A DNA stretch of 64,000 bases from Bacteroidota bacterium (GTDB lineage Bacteria > Bacteroidota > Bacteroidia > AKYH767-A > 2013-40CM-41-45), in assembly GCA_016708785.1 (NCBI GenBank), contig JADJFC010000014.1:124001-188000 (forward strand), read 5' to 3'. Under the pieces are notes generated by a model. It saw nothing but the letters and a program-made list of their open reading frames with translations. It was not told the DNA's origin and ran no database searches. This document shows positions 46,518 to 56,284 of the stretch, piece by piece (position 1 is the stretch's first letter; each line of letters starts with the position of its first letter). Made by a program: the position numbers and the translations under genes.

Positions 46518-47255
46518 ATGAATTCGATTAAAAAATGGGCCCTTGTAGTGCCAATGGCCAATGAAGAACACGATTTTCACCCATTCATATCTGAACTCCA
46601 AAAGGAACTTGATGTGCTTAAAAATGGTGTCGTATTTCTTGTAGTCGATACTGTTTCTAAAGATAAAACTCTTGAATTATGTCATCACTTATCTGAAGGC
46701 GACAAGCGATTTCATACCATTTGGGCACCGGAAAATAAAAATGTAGTAGATGCATATATTCGCGGATATCGTGAAGCATTGCAAAGATCAGATGCTGATT
46801 ATATAATTGAAATGGATGCAGGTCTTTCACATGACCCTGCTGCATTAGGAACTTTCATTAAATTTCTTGATGAGGGGTATGATTGTGTTTATGGTTCGCG
46901 ATTTATCGAAGGAGGTTCAATGGGAGATTCACCTGCCAAACGTCAAAGTCTTTCAAAGACCGGGACTATTCTTTCAAATGTATTACTTGGTAGCAAGTTG
47001 CACGACATGACTTCAGGGTATCAGGGGTTTAAAAGGAGCATTGTGGAAAAATTTACTGCATATGAATTAGAATCGAAAGCACATTTTTATCAAACTGAGA
47101 TCAGGTATCTTCTGAGAAAATATCATTCGAAAGAAATTCCAATCCATTACAAAGCTCCGAGTCCGCGTGTTTCAAAAAAGGCAATTACTAATTCACTCGA
47201 AACACTATTATATTACTTTTGGCGAAGAATAACATTTCGTCCTATTTCAATCTGA
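46518..47255 (+). CDS. Glycosyltransferase family 2
   Basis: The 245-aa protein has a GT-A fold: start WALVVPMANEEHDFHPF, the nucleotide-binding DYIIEMDAGLSHDP (acidic metal-binding triad) and YGSRFIEGG, like polyprenyl-phosphate sugar transferases (DPM1-like), without the C-terminal TM domain. The stop overlaps the next ATG by 1 nt (TGATG), so it is coupled to the STELLO-like gene. Confidence 0.85.
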   Translation: MNSIKKWALVVPMANEEHDFHPFISELQKELDVLKNGVVFLVVDTVSKDKTLELCHHLSEGDKRFHTIWAPENKNVVDAYIRGYREALQRSDADYIIEMDAGLSHDPAALGTFIKFLDEGYDCVYGSRFIEGGSMGDSPAKRQSLSKTGTILSNVLLGSKLHDMTSGYQGFKRSIVEKFTAYELESKAHFYQTEIRYLLRKYHSKEIPIHYKAPSPRVSKKAITNSLETLLYYFWRRITFRPISI

Positions 47256-48253
47256 TGAACAAACTTAAAAAAGCACTGGTAATAACATCCATTGCTTCTC
47301 CTAACGCAGTACTTAAAGCCCATGCTCTAGGAGCAAAAGCAAATGATATCGACTTCATCGTTATTGGTGACACAAAATCGCCGGACAAATTTGAATTGGA
47401 TGGCTGTAGGTTTTTATCTATCGATGATCAGGAAAAATTAAATTTTAAGTTAGCTACTCTTTTACCGAAACGTCATTATGCAAGAAAAAACCTAGGTTAC
47501 TTGCTTGCGAAAGACCATGACGTCATCATAGAAACTGATGACGATAATTTTCCTTACGATACTTTTTGGCATGAAAGAAAACGGGAACAAAGTGCAGAAG
47601 TATTTAATGAGTCAGGTTGGATAAATATTTACGGATTTTTTTCGAAAGAAAATATCTGGCCAAGAGGATATCCATTACATCATTTAAAGAATGTTGTCGA
47701 ACATAATTCGACTGTTCAAAATATCATTTGCCCCATTCAGCAGGGTCTAGCCGACGAAAATCCGGATGTCGATGCTGTCTATCGAATGACCATGAAGTTA
47801 CCTATCAAATTTGATCAACACAATTCACTTGCATTGGGAAAAAATTCATGGTCGCCATTTAACAGTCAAAATACAACCTGGTTCAAAGAAGCTTTTCCTC
47901 TTTTGTATTTACCGTCGTATTGTTCGTTTCGGATGACAGACATATGGAGAAGTTTCATTGCACAACGAATTGCATGGACATGTAATTGGCCTGTGATGTA
48001 TCACAACTCCACAGTTTGGCAAGAAAGAAATGATCATAGTCTGATCAAAGATTTCGAAGATGAAATTCCCGGGTATGTGAACAATGAAAATATTTGCAGA
48101 AAGCTTGAAGAACTTGAACTTTCTTCAGGAGAAAAAAACATTTTGCCAAATTTAATTCGCTGTTATGAAATGATGACAGAAAATAATTACATCGGAAAAG
48201 AAGAGATGAAATTGGTGGAGGCTTTTTGTGAGGACATTGATGAAGTGAAGTGA
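47255..48253 (+). CDS. STELLO-like (DUF288) glycosyltransferase
   Basis: The 332-aa protein begins MNKLKKALVITSIASPNAVL, then DIDFIVIGDTKSPDKF and the acidic IIETDDDNFPYDTFW, the pattern of the DUF288/STELLO family. Other blocks are RGYPLHHLKN and TWFKEAFPLLYLPSYCSFRM. Plant STELLO proteins act in the Golgi during cellulose synthesis; bacterial homologues are probably cell-surface polysaccharide transferases. The start is set by overlap with the GT2 stop codon. The stop codon lies in a (gaagt)n repeat. Confidence 0.8.
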   Translation: MNKLKKALVITSIASPNAVLKAHALGAKANDIDFIVIGDTKSPDKFELDGCRFLSIDDQEKLNFKLATLLPKRHYARKNLGYLLAKDHDVIIETDDDNFPYDTFWHERKREQSAEVFNESGWINIYGFFSKENIWPRGYPLHHLKNVVEHNSTVQNIICPIQQGLADENPDVDAVYRMTMKLPIKFDQHNSLALGKNSWSPFNSQNTTWFKEAFPLLYLPSYCSFRMTDIWRSFIAQRIAWTCNWPVMYHNSTVWQERNDHSLIKDFEDEIPGYVNNENICRKLEELELSSGEKNILPNLIRCYEMMTENNYIGKEEMKLVEAFCEDIDEVK

Positions 48254-48289
48254 AGTGAAGTGAAGTGAAGTGAAGTGAAGTGAAGTGAA
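48241..48289. repeat. Second (gaagt)n microsatellite
   Basis: About ten copies of gaagt begin inside the last codons of the STELLO-like gene (IDEVK) and continue past its stop. An aaggtcaa-family fragment follows at 48318-48343. Confidence 0.85.
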
Positions 48290-48363
48290 AAAAAATTATT
48301 ATTTCTCAATGCAAGAGTGACCTTTGAACTTTAACCTTTGACATCTTTTCAAGCCTTACCCCC

Positions 48364-49089
48364 CTACCTTGCCCAGGTGTTGTACTTCAAAATACACCAC
48401 AGCGTACGAACACCATCTTTCCAACCGATCTTTTTTCCTTCGGCATAAGTTCTTCCGTAGTATGAAATTCCAACTTCATAAATTCTCACATTAGGAATTC
48501 TTGAAACTTTCGCAGTTACTTCGGGTTCAAAACCAAAACGATTTTCTTTAAGGTCAATTTGTTTAATATAATCTGATCGAAACATTTTATAACATGTTTC
48601 CATGTCAGTTAAATTTAGATTTGTAAATGCATTGGATAAGAAAGTAAGAAATTTATTTCCGATCGAATGCCAGAAAAATAGTATGCGATGTGGATTACCA
48701 CCTATGAAACGCGATCCATAAACGACATCTGCAAATCCGGATAATATCGGAGCCAGGAGTTTATTGAATTCTTGCGGATCATATTCCAGATCGGCATCTT
48801 GTACGATTACCCAGTCACCAGTAGCAGATTGAATACCGGTGCGGATAGCGGCACCTTTTCCTTTATTCACATCATGACTTACCAAACGTAAATTGGAATA
48901 GTTGTGTGCTGCAATAAAGTTTTGTACAGCGCTTAATGTGTCATCTTTCGAACAATCATTTACAATGATGATTTCTTTTTTGATGCCATGAAGATCGACA
49001 GCGATAACACGTTCAAGAATACGGTGTATCGTTCTTGCTTCGTTATACGCAGGAATGATAACGCTTAGTGTCTTGATTCCATCTCCCAT
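48364..49089 (-). CDS. Glycosyltransferase family 2, DPM1-like
   Basis: The 241-aa protein has the GT2 signature LSVIIPAYNEARTIHRIL, IIIVNDCSKDDTL, metal-binding VIVQDADLEYDPQEF and YGSRFIGG, then the ENRFGFEPEVTAKV motif typical of bacterial dolichol-phosphate-mannose-synthase-like enzymes, and GRTYAEGKKIGWKDGVRTLW. It probably puts a sugar on a polyprenyl phosphate. It lies 44 bp downstream of scoB on the same strand. Confidence 0.88.
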   Translation of the reverse strand: MGDGIKTLSVIIPAYNEARTIHRILERVIAVDLHGIKKEIIIVNDCSKDDTLSAVQNFIAAHNYSNLRLVSHDVNKGKGAAIRTGIQSATGDWVIVQDADLEYDPQEFNKLLAPILSGFADVVYGSRFIGGNPHRILFFWHSIGNKFLTFLSNAFTNLNLTDMETCYKMFRSDYIKQIDLKENRFGFEPEVTAKVSRIPNVRIYEVGISYYGRTYAEGKKIGWKDGVRTLWCILKYNTWAR

Positions 49090-49133
49090 ATTTAATTGAA
49101 TTAAATGTTATATTAAATTTTTAAAAAGTGTTT

Positions 49134-49796
49134 TTATTCGATTACCATTTCAGGAATTTCACCTTCAACGATTAATCTTCCGGCAGTTGCATTGATTACT
49201 TCTTGAGTACTTATTCCGGGAGCACGTTCAATAAGTTTGAAACCGCCTGATGGAAGAACATCGACAACTGCAAGTTCGGTTACGATTCTTTTCACGCAAC
49301 GAATTCCTGTAAGCGGTAAGGAACATTGCGGAAGAAGTTTAGATTCGCCTGCCTTATTTACATGTTGCATGGCTACAATGATATTTTTCGCTGCTGCAAC
49401 CAGATCCATTGCTCCTCCCATTCCTTTCACCATTTTACCGGGAATTTTCCAATTGGCAATATCTCCTGTTTCACTAACTTCCATGGCACCTAAAATTGTG
49501 AGGTCAACTTTTCCGGCACGTATCATTCCGAAACTCATTGCTGAATCAAAAAAAGCAGAGCCCGGAACGGTAGTGATTGTTTGTTTACCGGCATTGATCA
49601 GATCAGGATCTTCTTCCCCTTCAAAGGGGAATGGTCCCATTCCGAGCAAACCGTTCTCCGATTGCAAAACGACATTCATACCTTGAGGAATATAATTCGC
49701 TACTAACGTAGGAATCCCAATTCCCAGATTCACATAATATCCGTCTTTAACTTCGCGGGCTATTCGTTTAGCGATGCCATTTTTATCAAGTGCCAT
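49134..49796 (-). CDS. scoB: 3-oxoacid CoA-transferase, subunit B
   Basis: The 220-aa subunit carries the catalytic glutamate in SENGLLGMGPFP (Glu47). The rest follows the family: GIGIPTLVANYIPQG at the start and LTGIRCVKRIVTELAVVDV near the end. With subunit A (52500-53198) it transfers CoA between succinyl-CoA and 3-oxoacids. The two subunits are usually adjacent; here ~2.7 kb with two glycosyltransferase-type genes separates them. Confidence 0.93.
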   Translation of the reverse strand: MALDKNGIAKRIAREVKDGYYVNLGIGIPTLVANYIPQGMNVVLQSENGLLGMGPFPFEGEEDPDLINAGKQTITTVPGSAFFDSAMSFGMIRAGKVDLTILGAMEVSETGDIANWKIPGKMVKGMGGAMDLVAAAKNIIVAMQHVNKAGESKLLPQCSLPLTGIRCVKRIVTELAVVDVLPSGGFKLIERAPGISTQEVINATAGRLIVEGEIPEMVIE

Positions 49797-49884
49797 ATAG
49801 AGGTTGATTTCGGTCCAAAATTATCATAAAATTTCAAAAATAGCCTTGAAATTGGATATATTTGTCCGCGCGCGGCGCCATTTC

Positions 49885-50618
49885 ATGAAATTAAGCATCA
49901 TCATCCCACTTTATAACGAGCAAGATCTTGTCCTGAAGGTTTTAGACGAATTACAATCGGTCAATTACCCGGCTTTTTTAGAGGGCTATGAAATAATTGT
50001 GGTTGATGATTGCTCGAAAGATCAATCTTATGAAAGGGTGAATGAGTACATTTCTAAATCTCCAAACAGGCAGTTTATAAAACTATTTCGCCACGATGTG
50101 AATTCCGGAAAAGGTGCTGCAGTAAGAACAGGAGCGGGCAAAGCATCTGGTGATGTTTTGCTTATCCAGGATTCAGATCTTGAGCTTACTCCGAAAGACA
50201 TTCCTTCGATGTTGATTGCAAAAAAGGAATTAGAAGTTCCATTTATAAATGGATCAAGGTATATACCGGGAGTGATACGACCACAATCGTCTTTTAAACG
50301 TTATTTCTTCAACAAACTCTTCACGCTTATCGCTTCGATATTCATCGACGTACATATTACCGATGTTGCATGCGGTTATAAACTCTTCGATAAAAGTCTT
50401 TTGAAAAATTGAATTTGCGTGAAAATCGATTTGGCTTCGAAGCCGAACTCATTCTTAAGTGCGGACGATTCCAGAGAAACTGGATAGCAGAAGTTCCGGT
50501 TCGCTATTTTCCAAGAAATTTAGGAGAAGGAAAAAAATTACGTAACATCGACGGACTAAGAATTTTTATGACATTGATGAAATATGGGTTGTTTAGGATG
50601 CTAACCTTTGACCCTTGA
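49885..50618 (+). CDS. Glycosyltransferase family 2, frameshifted
   Basis: ATG 49885 starts MKLSIIIPLYNEQDLVLKVL; IIVVDDCSKDQSY and LLIQDSDLELTP are the GT-A core. The frame stops at LLKN and resumes in the next frame as NLRENRFGFEAELILKCGRF, the family's conserved block. Adding one T to the TT at 50409-50410 joins both, giving ~245 aa. ATG 49885 is preferred to 49804, which would overlap the scoB promoter region; a TATATTTG box lies at 49857-49864. It is close to the enzyme at 48364-49089. Confidence 0.83.
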
Positions 50619-50630
50619 CCTTTGACACCT
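50602..50630. repeat. aaggtcaagggtcaaa family, single arm
   Basis: acctttgacccttgaccttt after the GT2 gene, between convergent genes. It is one arm of the family described at 1181-1242. Confidence 0.5.
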
Positions 50631-50656
50631 TTTAAATAGGGGTTCCGCTTGTTCAA

Positions 50657-52471
50657 CTAATTCTTCGTATACCCCACAAAATAATCCTTCAAATAAACAT
50701 CTCTCAAAACAACATCATTCGCAAAGATCCTCAATCGATCTGCTACATTGAAAAGTGTATCATTATATTTCATTGCAACTTGAACATTTGTCCAGCTCTT
50801 TTCTTTCATATACGTCTTTGCACAAAAATCTTTTGCATAGGTTTGAATTAAAGTCGTGTCTTTCATCAATGAAAATACTCCCATAAAATTATTAGTATTG
50901 ATCGTCTCCAGACAAAATGCATTTGCTGAAATATAAATTGAATCAATGTTCATCTCCTTAAGATCTGAATATGGTATGTCTAATGCCCGTGTATATTGAT
51001 CAACTCCATCTAAAAAAGTTGTTTTCTTAACAAAGAAATTTTCTTTAGCGTATTTTTTATAATCAAATTCTATTCTCGGCTTTCCCGGTTTTCCATATGA
51101 GGATAGTCCACGTTTTGCCGACTCGTAATCAGGTGCCTGCAATGCTTCTATCCATCCAGGTCTGTAAGTTGCGGAAAGGAAATTGATCATATATGACTCT
51201 TTCGTGTTTGAATCATAATGTATCAGGCCAATCATATATTGCCAATTTTGAAATGCGCCAACATAAAAAAGAAATGCCACTCCGATTGTAACATATTTTA
51301 ATTTCCGGAAATTCATCCGAATAGTATAAACCGTTGATGCAAGCGGAAGCGCAAGCAGGGGATAAAAATCTATCAATGGCCGTTGACCATAAGATCCACC
51401 ATACCACCAGGCCCACCAAGACCAAACTACATAAATCGTGATCATGAAAGTAATAATCACTGCCGGCTTAAATACTTTCTCATTTCCTTTCATCAGGAAC
51501 AATCCAATTATTGAAAGCACCATGATTGGAGAATAGATCAACCACCCTTTCCTGAAACCCAATAAGCCTTCAAAGATGTGTGGATTATCCCAGAAAAATC
51601 GCTCATTGTTGTATGAAAAAAACAACCAATGTCCGGTGATCTTGTGCCAATAAAGTAATTGTGGCAGTCCGATTAAAAATGCAACAATTATCATAAGTAC
51701 AAAGTGCATTTTTCTCTTCCAGAATAATGCAATTCTTTCCTTCCAGAAATTTCCGGCTTTGAAATCATAAAGTATAAATGGAATTAAAAAAATGATCATT
51801 GTCGGCCTGATCAGGATGATCAATCCATAAAGCAATCCAATTATTAAAGATCTTAAATAAGTGGCTTCTTTATACCATCGAACAATAGTGTATAGAAGAA
51901 CGGCTGTGAGAGAAAATAAATATCCATGCGACATAACAGGCTGTCCCGTAGTATACCACATCCAGTTCGTACTGAAGTATAAGAAAAATATTGTGATTGC
52001 TGTTGTGGAATCATCGAAATACAAACGCAAAAATTTTCTCAGATAAAAAACGCCAAGGACAAGAAAAAAGAATGCGCTAATCATCATAGCCGTCTGATAC
52101 GGCTGTGTGAAGCCATCAGCGTCATATCCCATTGCAGGAGCAATGATATTTGCAGCAAAGAAAAAGGGCGCATACAAGTAGCACAGACCCATTGTTGTCT
52201 TAATGACCAATTTGCCCGAATCAGTAGTCTCCGGCCAGAATTGATGCATGTAAACATCAGGATCACTCTTTGTAAATTCTAACGTAATGTCGTGATGGAT
52301 AAATTGAGCAGGTAAATAGGCATAATATGAAATGGCATCATACTTTATATACTCTTCTTTCCAAGAATGATAATGAATAAAGAATCCCCACCAAAAAACA
52401 AAAACCATTAGTATGGAAATCGTACTAATGGAAATAGGTTTTTTATCAGAAATAAAAACTGTGTCGCTCAT
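50657..52471 (-). CDS. Polytopic membrane protein, GT-C-like
   Basis: The 604-aa protein has ~10-11 hydrophobic segments in its first 420 residues (for example ILMVFVFWWGFFIHYHSW, FFFLVLGVFYLRKFLRLYF, LIIGLLYGLIILIRPTMIIF) and a soluble C-terminal part of ~180 residues. The acidic EYIKYDAISYYAYLP loop after TM1 resembles GT-C glycosyltransferases that use polyprenyl-linked donors. It lies 28 bp after scoA on the same strand and faces the GT2 gene, so it may take its donor sugar from the nearby DPM1-like enzymes. Confidence 0.7.
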   Translation of the reverse strand: MSDTVFISDKKPISISTISILMVFVFWWGFFIHYHSWKEEYIKYDAISYYAYLPAQFIHHDITLEFTKSDPDVYMHQFWPETTDSGKLVIKTTMGLCYLYAPFFFAANIIAPAMGYDADGFTQPYQTAMMISAFFFLVLGVFYLRKFLRLYFDDSTTAITIFFLYFSTNWMWYTTGQPVMSHGYLFSLTAVLLYTIVRWYKEATYLRSLIIGLLYGLIILIRPTMIIFLIPFILYDFKAGNFWKERIALFWKRKMHFVLMIIVAFLIGLPQLLYWHKITGHWLFFSYNNERFFWDNPHIFEGLLGFRKGWLIYSPIMVLSIIGLFLMKGNEKVFKPAVIITFMITIYVVWSWWAWWYGGSYGQRPLIDFYPLLALPLASTVYTIRMNFRKLKYVTIGVAFLFYVGAFQNWQYMIGLIHYDSNTKESYMINFLSATYRPGWIEALQAPDYESAKRGLSSYGKPGKPRIEFDYKKYAKENFFVKKTTFLDGVDQYTRALDIPYSDLKEMNIDSIYISANAFCLETINTNNFMGVFSLMKDTTLIQTYAKDFCAKTYMKEKSWTNVQVAMKYNDTLFNVADRLRIFANDVVLRDVYLKDYFVGYTKN

Positions 52472-52499
52472 TGACGGGTATAAAAATTATTTCCGATTA

Positions 52500-53198
52500 T
52501 TAGCTTCTTTTTCTTACTGTACGCTGTTCAATACGCTTTTCGTAATTCTCACCTTTGAAAATACGATGCACATATATTCCCGGAGTGTGAATCATATTCG
52601 GATCTAACTCACCTGCAGGTACCAATTCTTCTACCTCAGCGACTGTGATCTTTCCGGCCATTGCCATCAATGGATTAAAGTTTCTCGCCGTCTCGTGAAA
52701 AATGAGGTTACCATGTGTATCACCTTTCCATGCTTTTACTAATGCAAACTCAGCATCGAAAGCCATTTCCATCAAATAATCTTTGCCATTAAAATTGCGA
52801 ACTTCTTTTCCGATTGCTACTTCAGTACCAACGCCTGCAGCAGTAAAGATTGCCGGCATACCATAACCGGAAGCAAGACATCGAGTCGCAAGAGTACCTT
52901 GTGGAATAAGATCTACTTCCAATTCACCGGAAAGCATTTGTCGTTCGAACTCAGCATTCTCTCCGACATAAGATGCGATCATTTTTTTTATCTGCTTCGA
53001 TTGTAAAAGCAATCCCAATCCGAAATCATCGACTCCGGCATTGTTACTGATGCAAGTCAATCCGCGAACACCTTTTTTTACCATAGCAGAAATGGCATTC
53101 TCAGGAATACCACATAAACCGAAACCACCAACCATGATCGTCATGTTATCGCGCATATCGCGAATTGCTTCTTCAGCGTTTGCAACTACTTTATTCAT
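52500..53198 (-). CDS. scoA: 3-oxoacid CoA-transferase, subunit A
   Basis: The 232-aa subunit shows MVGGFGLCGIPENAISAM (CoA-binding glycine region) and LTCISNNAGVDDFGLGLLL, and later NPLMAMAGKITVAEVEELV. It forms the active enzyme with subunit B at 49134. The gap to PBP1A upstream is 11 bp, so the two are probably cotranscribed. Confidence 0.93.
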   Translation of the reverse strand: MNKVVANAEEAIRDMRDNMTIMVGGFGLCGIPENAISAMVKKGVRGLTCISNNAGVDDFGLGLLLQSKQIKKMIASYVGENAEFERQMLSGELEVDLIPQGTLATRCLASGYGMPAIFTAAGVGTEVAIGKEVRNFNGKDYLMEMAFDAEFALVKAWKGDTHGNLIFHETARNFNPLMAMAGKITVAEVEELVPAGELDPNMIHTPGIYVHRIFKGENYEKRIEQRTVRKRS

Positions 53199-53209
53199 TG
53201 TTTCTATTC

Positions 53210-55423
53210 TTAGAAATTATCTTTATCGAATGTTCCTTCACCACCGGATCCCGGTTGTACATATTTATCGCAATTCAATTCAACACTTAATTTTTCAGCA
53301 GGCGGAGTAAATTCCCGTTTAGAGAGATTGAGCTCTTTGTCGGCATAAACTTTCTGCATGTACAAAGCCCAGATAGGTAATGCCGTTCTAGCGCCCTGGC
53401 CCAGTTCAAGCGTCCTGAAATGGACGATCCTGTCTTCTGCACCTACCCAACATCCTGAAACCAGATCCGGTGTTATTCCCATAAACCAACCATCACTTTG
53501 GTTTTGTGTAGTTCCTGTCTTACCTGCGATCGCATTAGACATTTTATACTGTCCACGTAATCTTGCACCTGTACCATATTGAACAACTCCTTGCATTAAA
53601 TTCAGCATAAGAAATGCGGTTTCTTCATTCACTGCTTCAACTTTACGCGGAACAAAATCCTGTAATACGTTTCCATTCTTGTCTTCGATACGCATCAGAT
53701 AAGTAGGTTCTGTCCAAACACCTTTATTGGCAAATGTAGAATATGCTCCTACCATTTCATAAACTGAAACGTCAGGAGTCCCCAGACAAATAGCAGGAAC
53801 AGCATCAATTGGAGAAGTGACACCCATACGACGAACGATGTCGATCATTGCCTGCGGACCGAATTGTTTCATCAGGTAAGCTGAAACACAATTCACAGAT
53901 TCTGCAAGACCTTCTTTCAGAGTAAGCATTCCGCCATATTTTCCATCAGCATTATCAGGCGACCATGTTTCCCCAGTAGGAAGATCGAAAGTCACTTTTA
54001 CATTTGGAATTTTATAGCAAGGAGAATAGCCTTCCTGCATTGCAAGAGTGTAAAGGAATGGTTTGAATGTTGAACCTACTTGACGTTTTCCTTCTTTAAC
54101 GTGATCGTATTTGAAATAACGGTAGTCATTTCCACCTACCCATGCGCGCACTGCTCCGCTGATCGGATCCATTGACATAAATCCGCATTGTAAAAATTTC
54201 TTGTAATACTTTAAGCTGTCGAGCGGAGAAAGCATTGTATCCACTTCGCCATTCCATGTAAAGACAGTCATCTTTACTTTTGTTTTGAATGCTTTATCGA
54301 TTTCTTTTTGAGAAGCCTTTGCAGCTTTCATCGCAATGTAACGATCCGTTTTCTTCATTCCATCCGTAACAATTTCCGGATGCTCATCCCAAGGTTGTGC
54401 TTTTCCTTTCCAATGTTCGTTGAATTTTTTCTGAATCTCTTTCATGTGCTCACGCATTGCTTCTTCAGCATAACGTTGCATTTTAGAATTGATCGTCGTA
54501 TAAATTTTTAAACCGTCAGTATAAAGATTGTAGGGTTTACCTGTAGCGTTATTGATATGCTCTTTACACCAAGAAAGCAATTCAGTCCGTAACACTTCGC
54601 GAAAATAAGTTGCCAATCCAAAGTTGTGATCTTCCATTTGATAATTCAATTTCGTAGGAAGCGCTTTGATAGAATCAAATTCATGATCATTGATGAAATT
54701 ATATTTATTCATCTGCGAAAGAACAATGTTTCTTCGTGCAAGTGAATTTTTTGGATTTCTCGCAGGATTAAATTTTGTTGGCGCTTGAAGCATTCCAACA
54801 AGTACAGCAGACTCCTGAATGTTGAGAGAGTCCGGAGTTTTAGCAAAATAAGTTTGTGTAGCTGATTTTATTCCAAATGCATTACTACTAAATTCCACTG
54901 TATTCAAATACATAGCAAGAATTTCTTCCTTTGTATATCGTCGTTCCAGTTGGACAGAAATTATCCATTCCTGAATTTTCTGGATGACGCGATCCATTTT
55001 ACTTTTCGGTTTTTCGTGGAAAAGATTTTTTGCAAGCTGCTGAGTCAATGTACTTCCTCCGCCGGCACTACCTGCTTTGAAAACAACACGAATCAATCCG
55101 CGAAGATCGATACCACTGTGATTTTCAAAACGAATATCTTCTGTTGCTTTTAATGCATTGATCAGATTTGGTGACAGATCATAGTAGTGAATGTTCGTCC
55201 GATTCTGAATATAATATTTTCCAATTATCGTAAGGTCGTTAGACAACACTTCCGAAGCCAGATTGCTTTTCGGATTTTCCAGATCTTCGAAAGTCGGCAG
55301 CTCTTCACCGATGAACCCTTTCGAAGCCAAAAATAACACGAACATTAAAAAGAGGAAGGGGAGAGAAACCAGTACCCAAAACAGGCGGATATATTTCTTA
55401 AAAGACGGTTTTGATTTAGGCAT
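53210..55423 (-). CDS. Penicillin-binding protein 1A
   Basis: The bifunctional peptidoglycan synthase has an N-terminal TM helix (~11-33). The GT51 transglycosylase has the catalytic Glu in TEDIRFENHSGID, then GGSTLTQQLAKNLF and RRYTKEEILAMYLN. The transpeptidase has active Ser in GSTFKPFLY, SVN in AESVNCVSAY and KTGTTQNQSDGWFMG. At 737 aa it is complete. It works outside the inner membrane. The 861-bp region upstream (55424-56284) separates it from the M16 pair. Confidence 0.93.
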   Translation of the reverse strand: MPKSKPSFKKYIRLFWVLVSLPFLFLMFVLFLASKGFIGEELPTFEDLENPKSNLASEVLSNDLTIIGKYYIQNRTNIHYYDLSPNLINALKATEDIRFENHSGIDLRGLIRVVFKAGSAGGGSTLTQQLAKNLFHEKPKSKMDRVIQKIQEWIISVQLERRYTKEEILAMYLNTVEFSSNAFGIKSATQTYFAKTPDSLNIQESAVLVGMLQAPTKFNPARNPKNSLARRNIVLSQMNKYNFINDHEFDSIKALPTKLNYQMEDHNFGLATYFREVLRTELLSWCKEHINNATGKPYNLYTDGLKIYTTINSKMQRYAEEAMREHMKEIQKKFNEHWKGKAQPWDEHPEIVTDGMKKTDRYIAMKAAKASQKEIDKAFKTKVKMTVFTWNGEVDTMLSPLDSLKYYKKFLQCGFMSMDPISGAVRAWVGGNDYRYFKYDHVKEGKRQVGSTFKPFLYTLAMQEGYSPCYKIPNVKVTFDLPTGETWSPDNADGKYGGMLTLKEGLAESVNCVSAYLMKQFGPQAMIDIVRRMGVTSPIDAVPAICLGTPDVSVYEMVGAYSTFANKGVWTEPTYLMRIEDKNGNVLQDFVPRKVEAVNEETAFLMLNLMQGVVQYGTGARLRGQYKMSNAIAGKTGTTQNQSDGWFMGITPDLVSGCWVGAEDRIVHFRTLELGQGARTALPIWALYMQKVYADKELNLSKREFTPPAEKLSVELNCDKYVQPGSGGEGTFDKDNF

Positions 55424-56284
55424 ATTTAAACCGTGGTGGTTGAGATTCTATGAACGCTTGATAACGAAGATAATTGAATTCAGTCATGAAATATTGAAAA
55501 CACATCTAATTGATATTTAGCATAGCACATTCCTCAAAAGGACCTAGAAGCCTCGAAGATACAAGGTTGAAATTGAATCTAAATAGCTTTGTAATCAAAA
55601 CACCCTAGTGAATCCGTTTAATAATAACGTTTCAGAAAATGGGATGCCTCGAAGGGATTCGAAATCATTACCAGAATTTGTAAGATTTCTGATTCCAAGG
55701 AAATTTATAAAATGAAAACTGCCTATAAAAAGTATTTCCGAGCGAAGGGCCTGTAGCGCTTTAACGTTATCTCCACAATTCGCTAAAACTTTTGACCACA
55801 AAATATTACCGTAGATCCTCTTAATTCAAAGTTGTCCATTATCACCTGCAAAAATTAACACAATGTAACTTGTATGCAAGCTAAATTTTCAATAGTGAAT
55901 TAAAATAGCCATAAATGTTTATCTGTTTTAATATCAATTATCGAAGGATCATTACATATCCGAAATCTGCGTAATTTAATCACCGCATTTTAGCTTCTAT
56001 AAAATTACCATTCTATATTGAATCGAATCACTTAATTAAACACGAATAATTATGACATAAATAATTAGTCTCCACGTTTTTTCCATTTTATGATTCATAA
56101 GAACAAAACCTTGCAAAATTACCTTATCTAAAATGACAACAATGCCCACCGTTTGGGTCATTCGTAATAATGCAATTATTATTACTAAAATTGGTGAAGT
56201 CCTCTAACCAATAGAATTCAAAATTTTTTTTGGAATACACTTTGTGAAAGGCTCCATCTGAATACAAAGAAAAATTAGAGGAGT
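55424..56284. other. Long intergenic region
   Basis: No credible gene, hairpin or RNA family is seen in these 861 bp. It is AT-rich and includes the promoter side of the PBP1A gene. A 68-codon frame on the minus strand (55595-55801) has no recognisable features and is probably not coding. Confidence 0.4.

Noticed and set aside
55595..55801. A 68-codon frame on the minus strand in the long gap
   Set aside because: No recognisable domain, no promoter box and no neighbour context.
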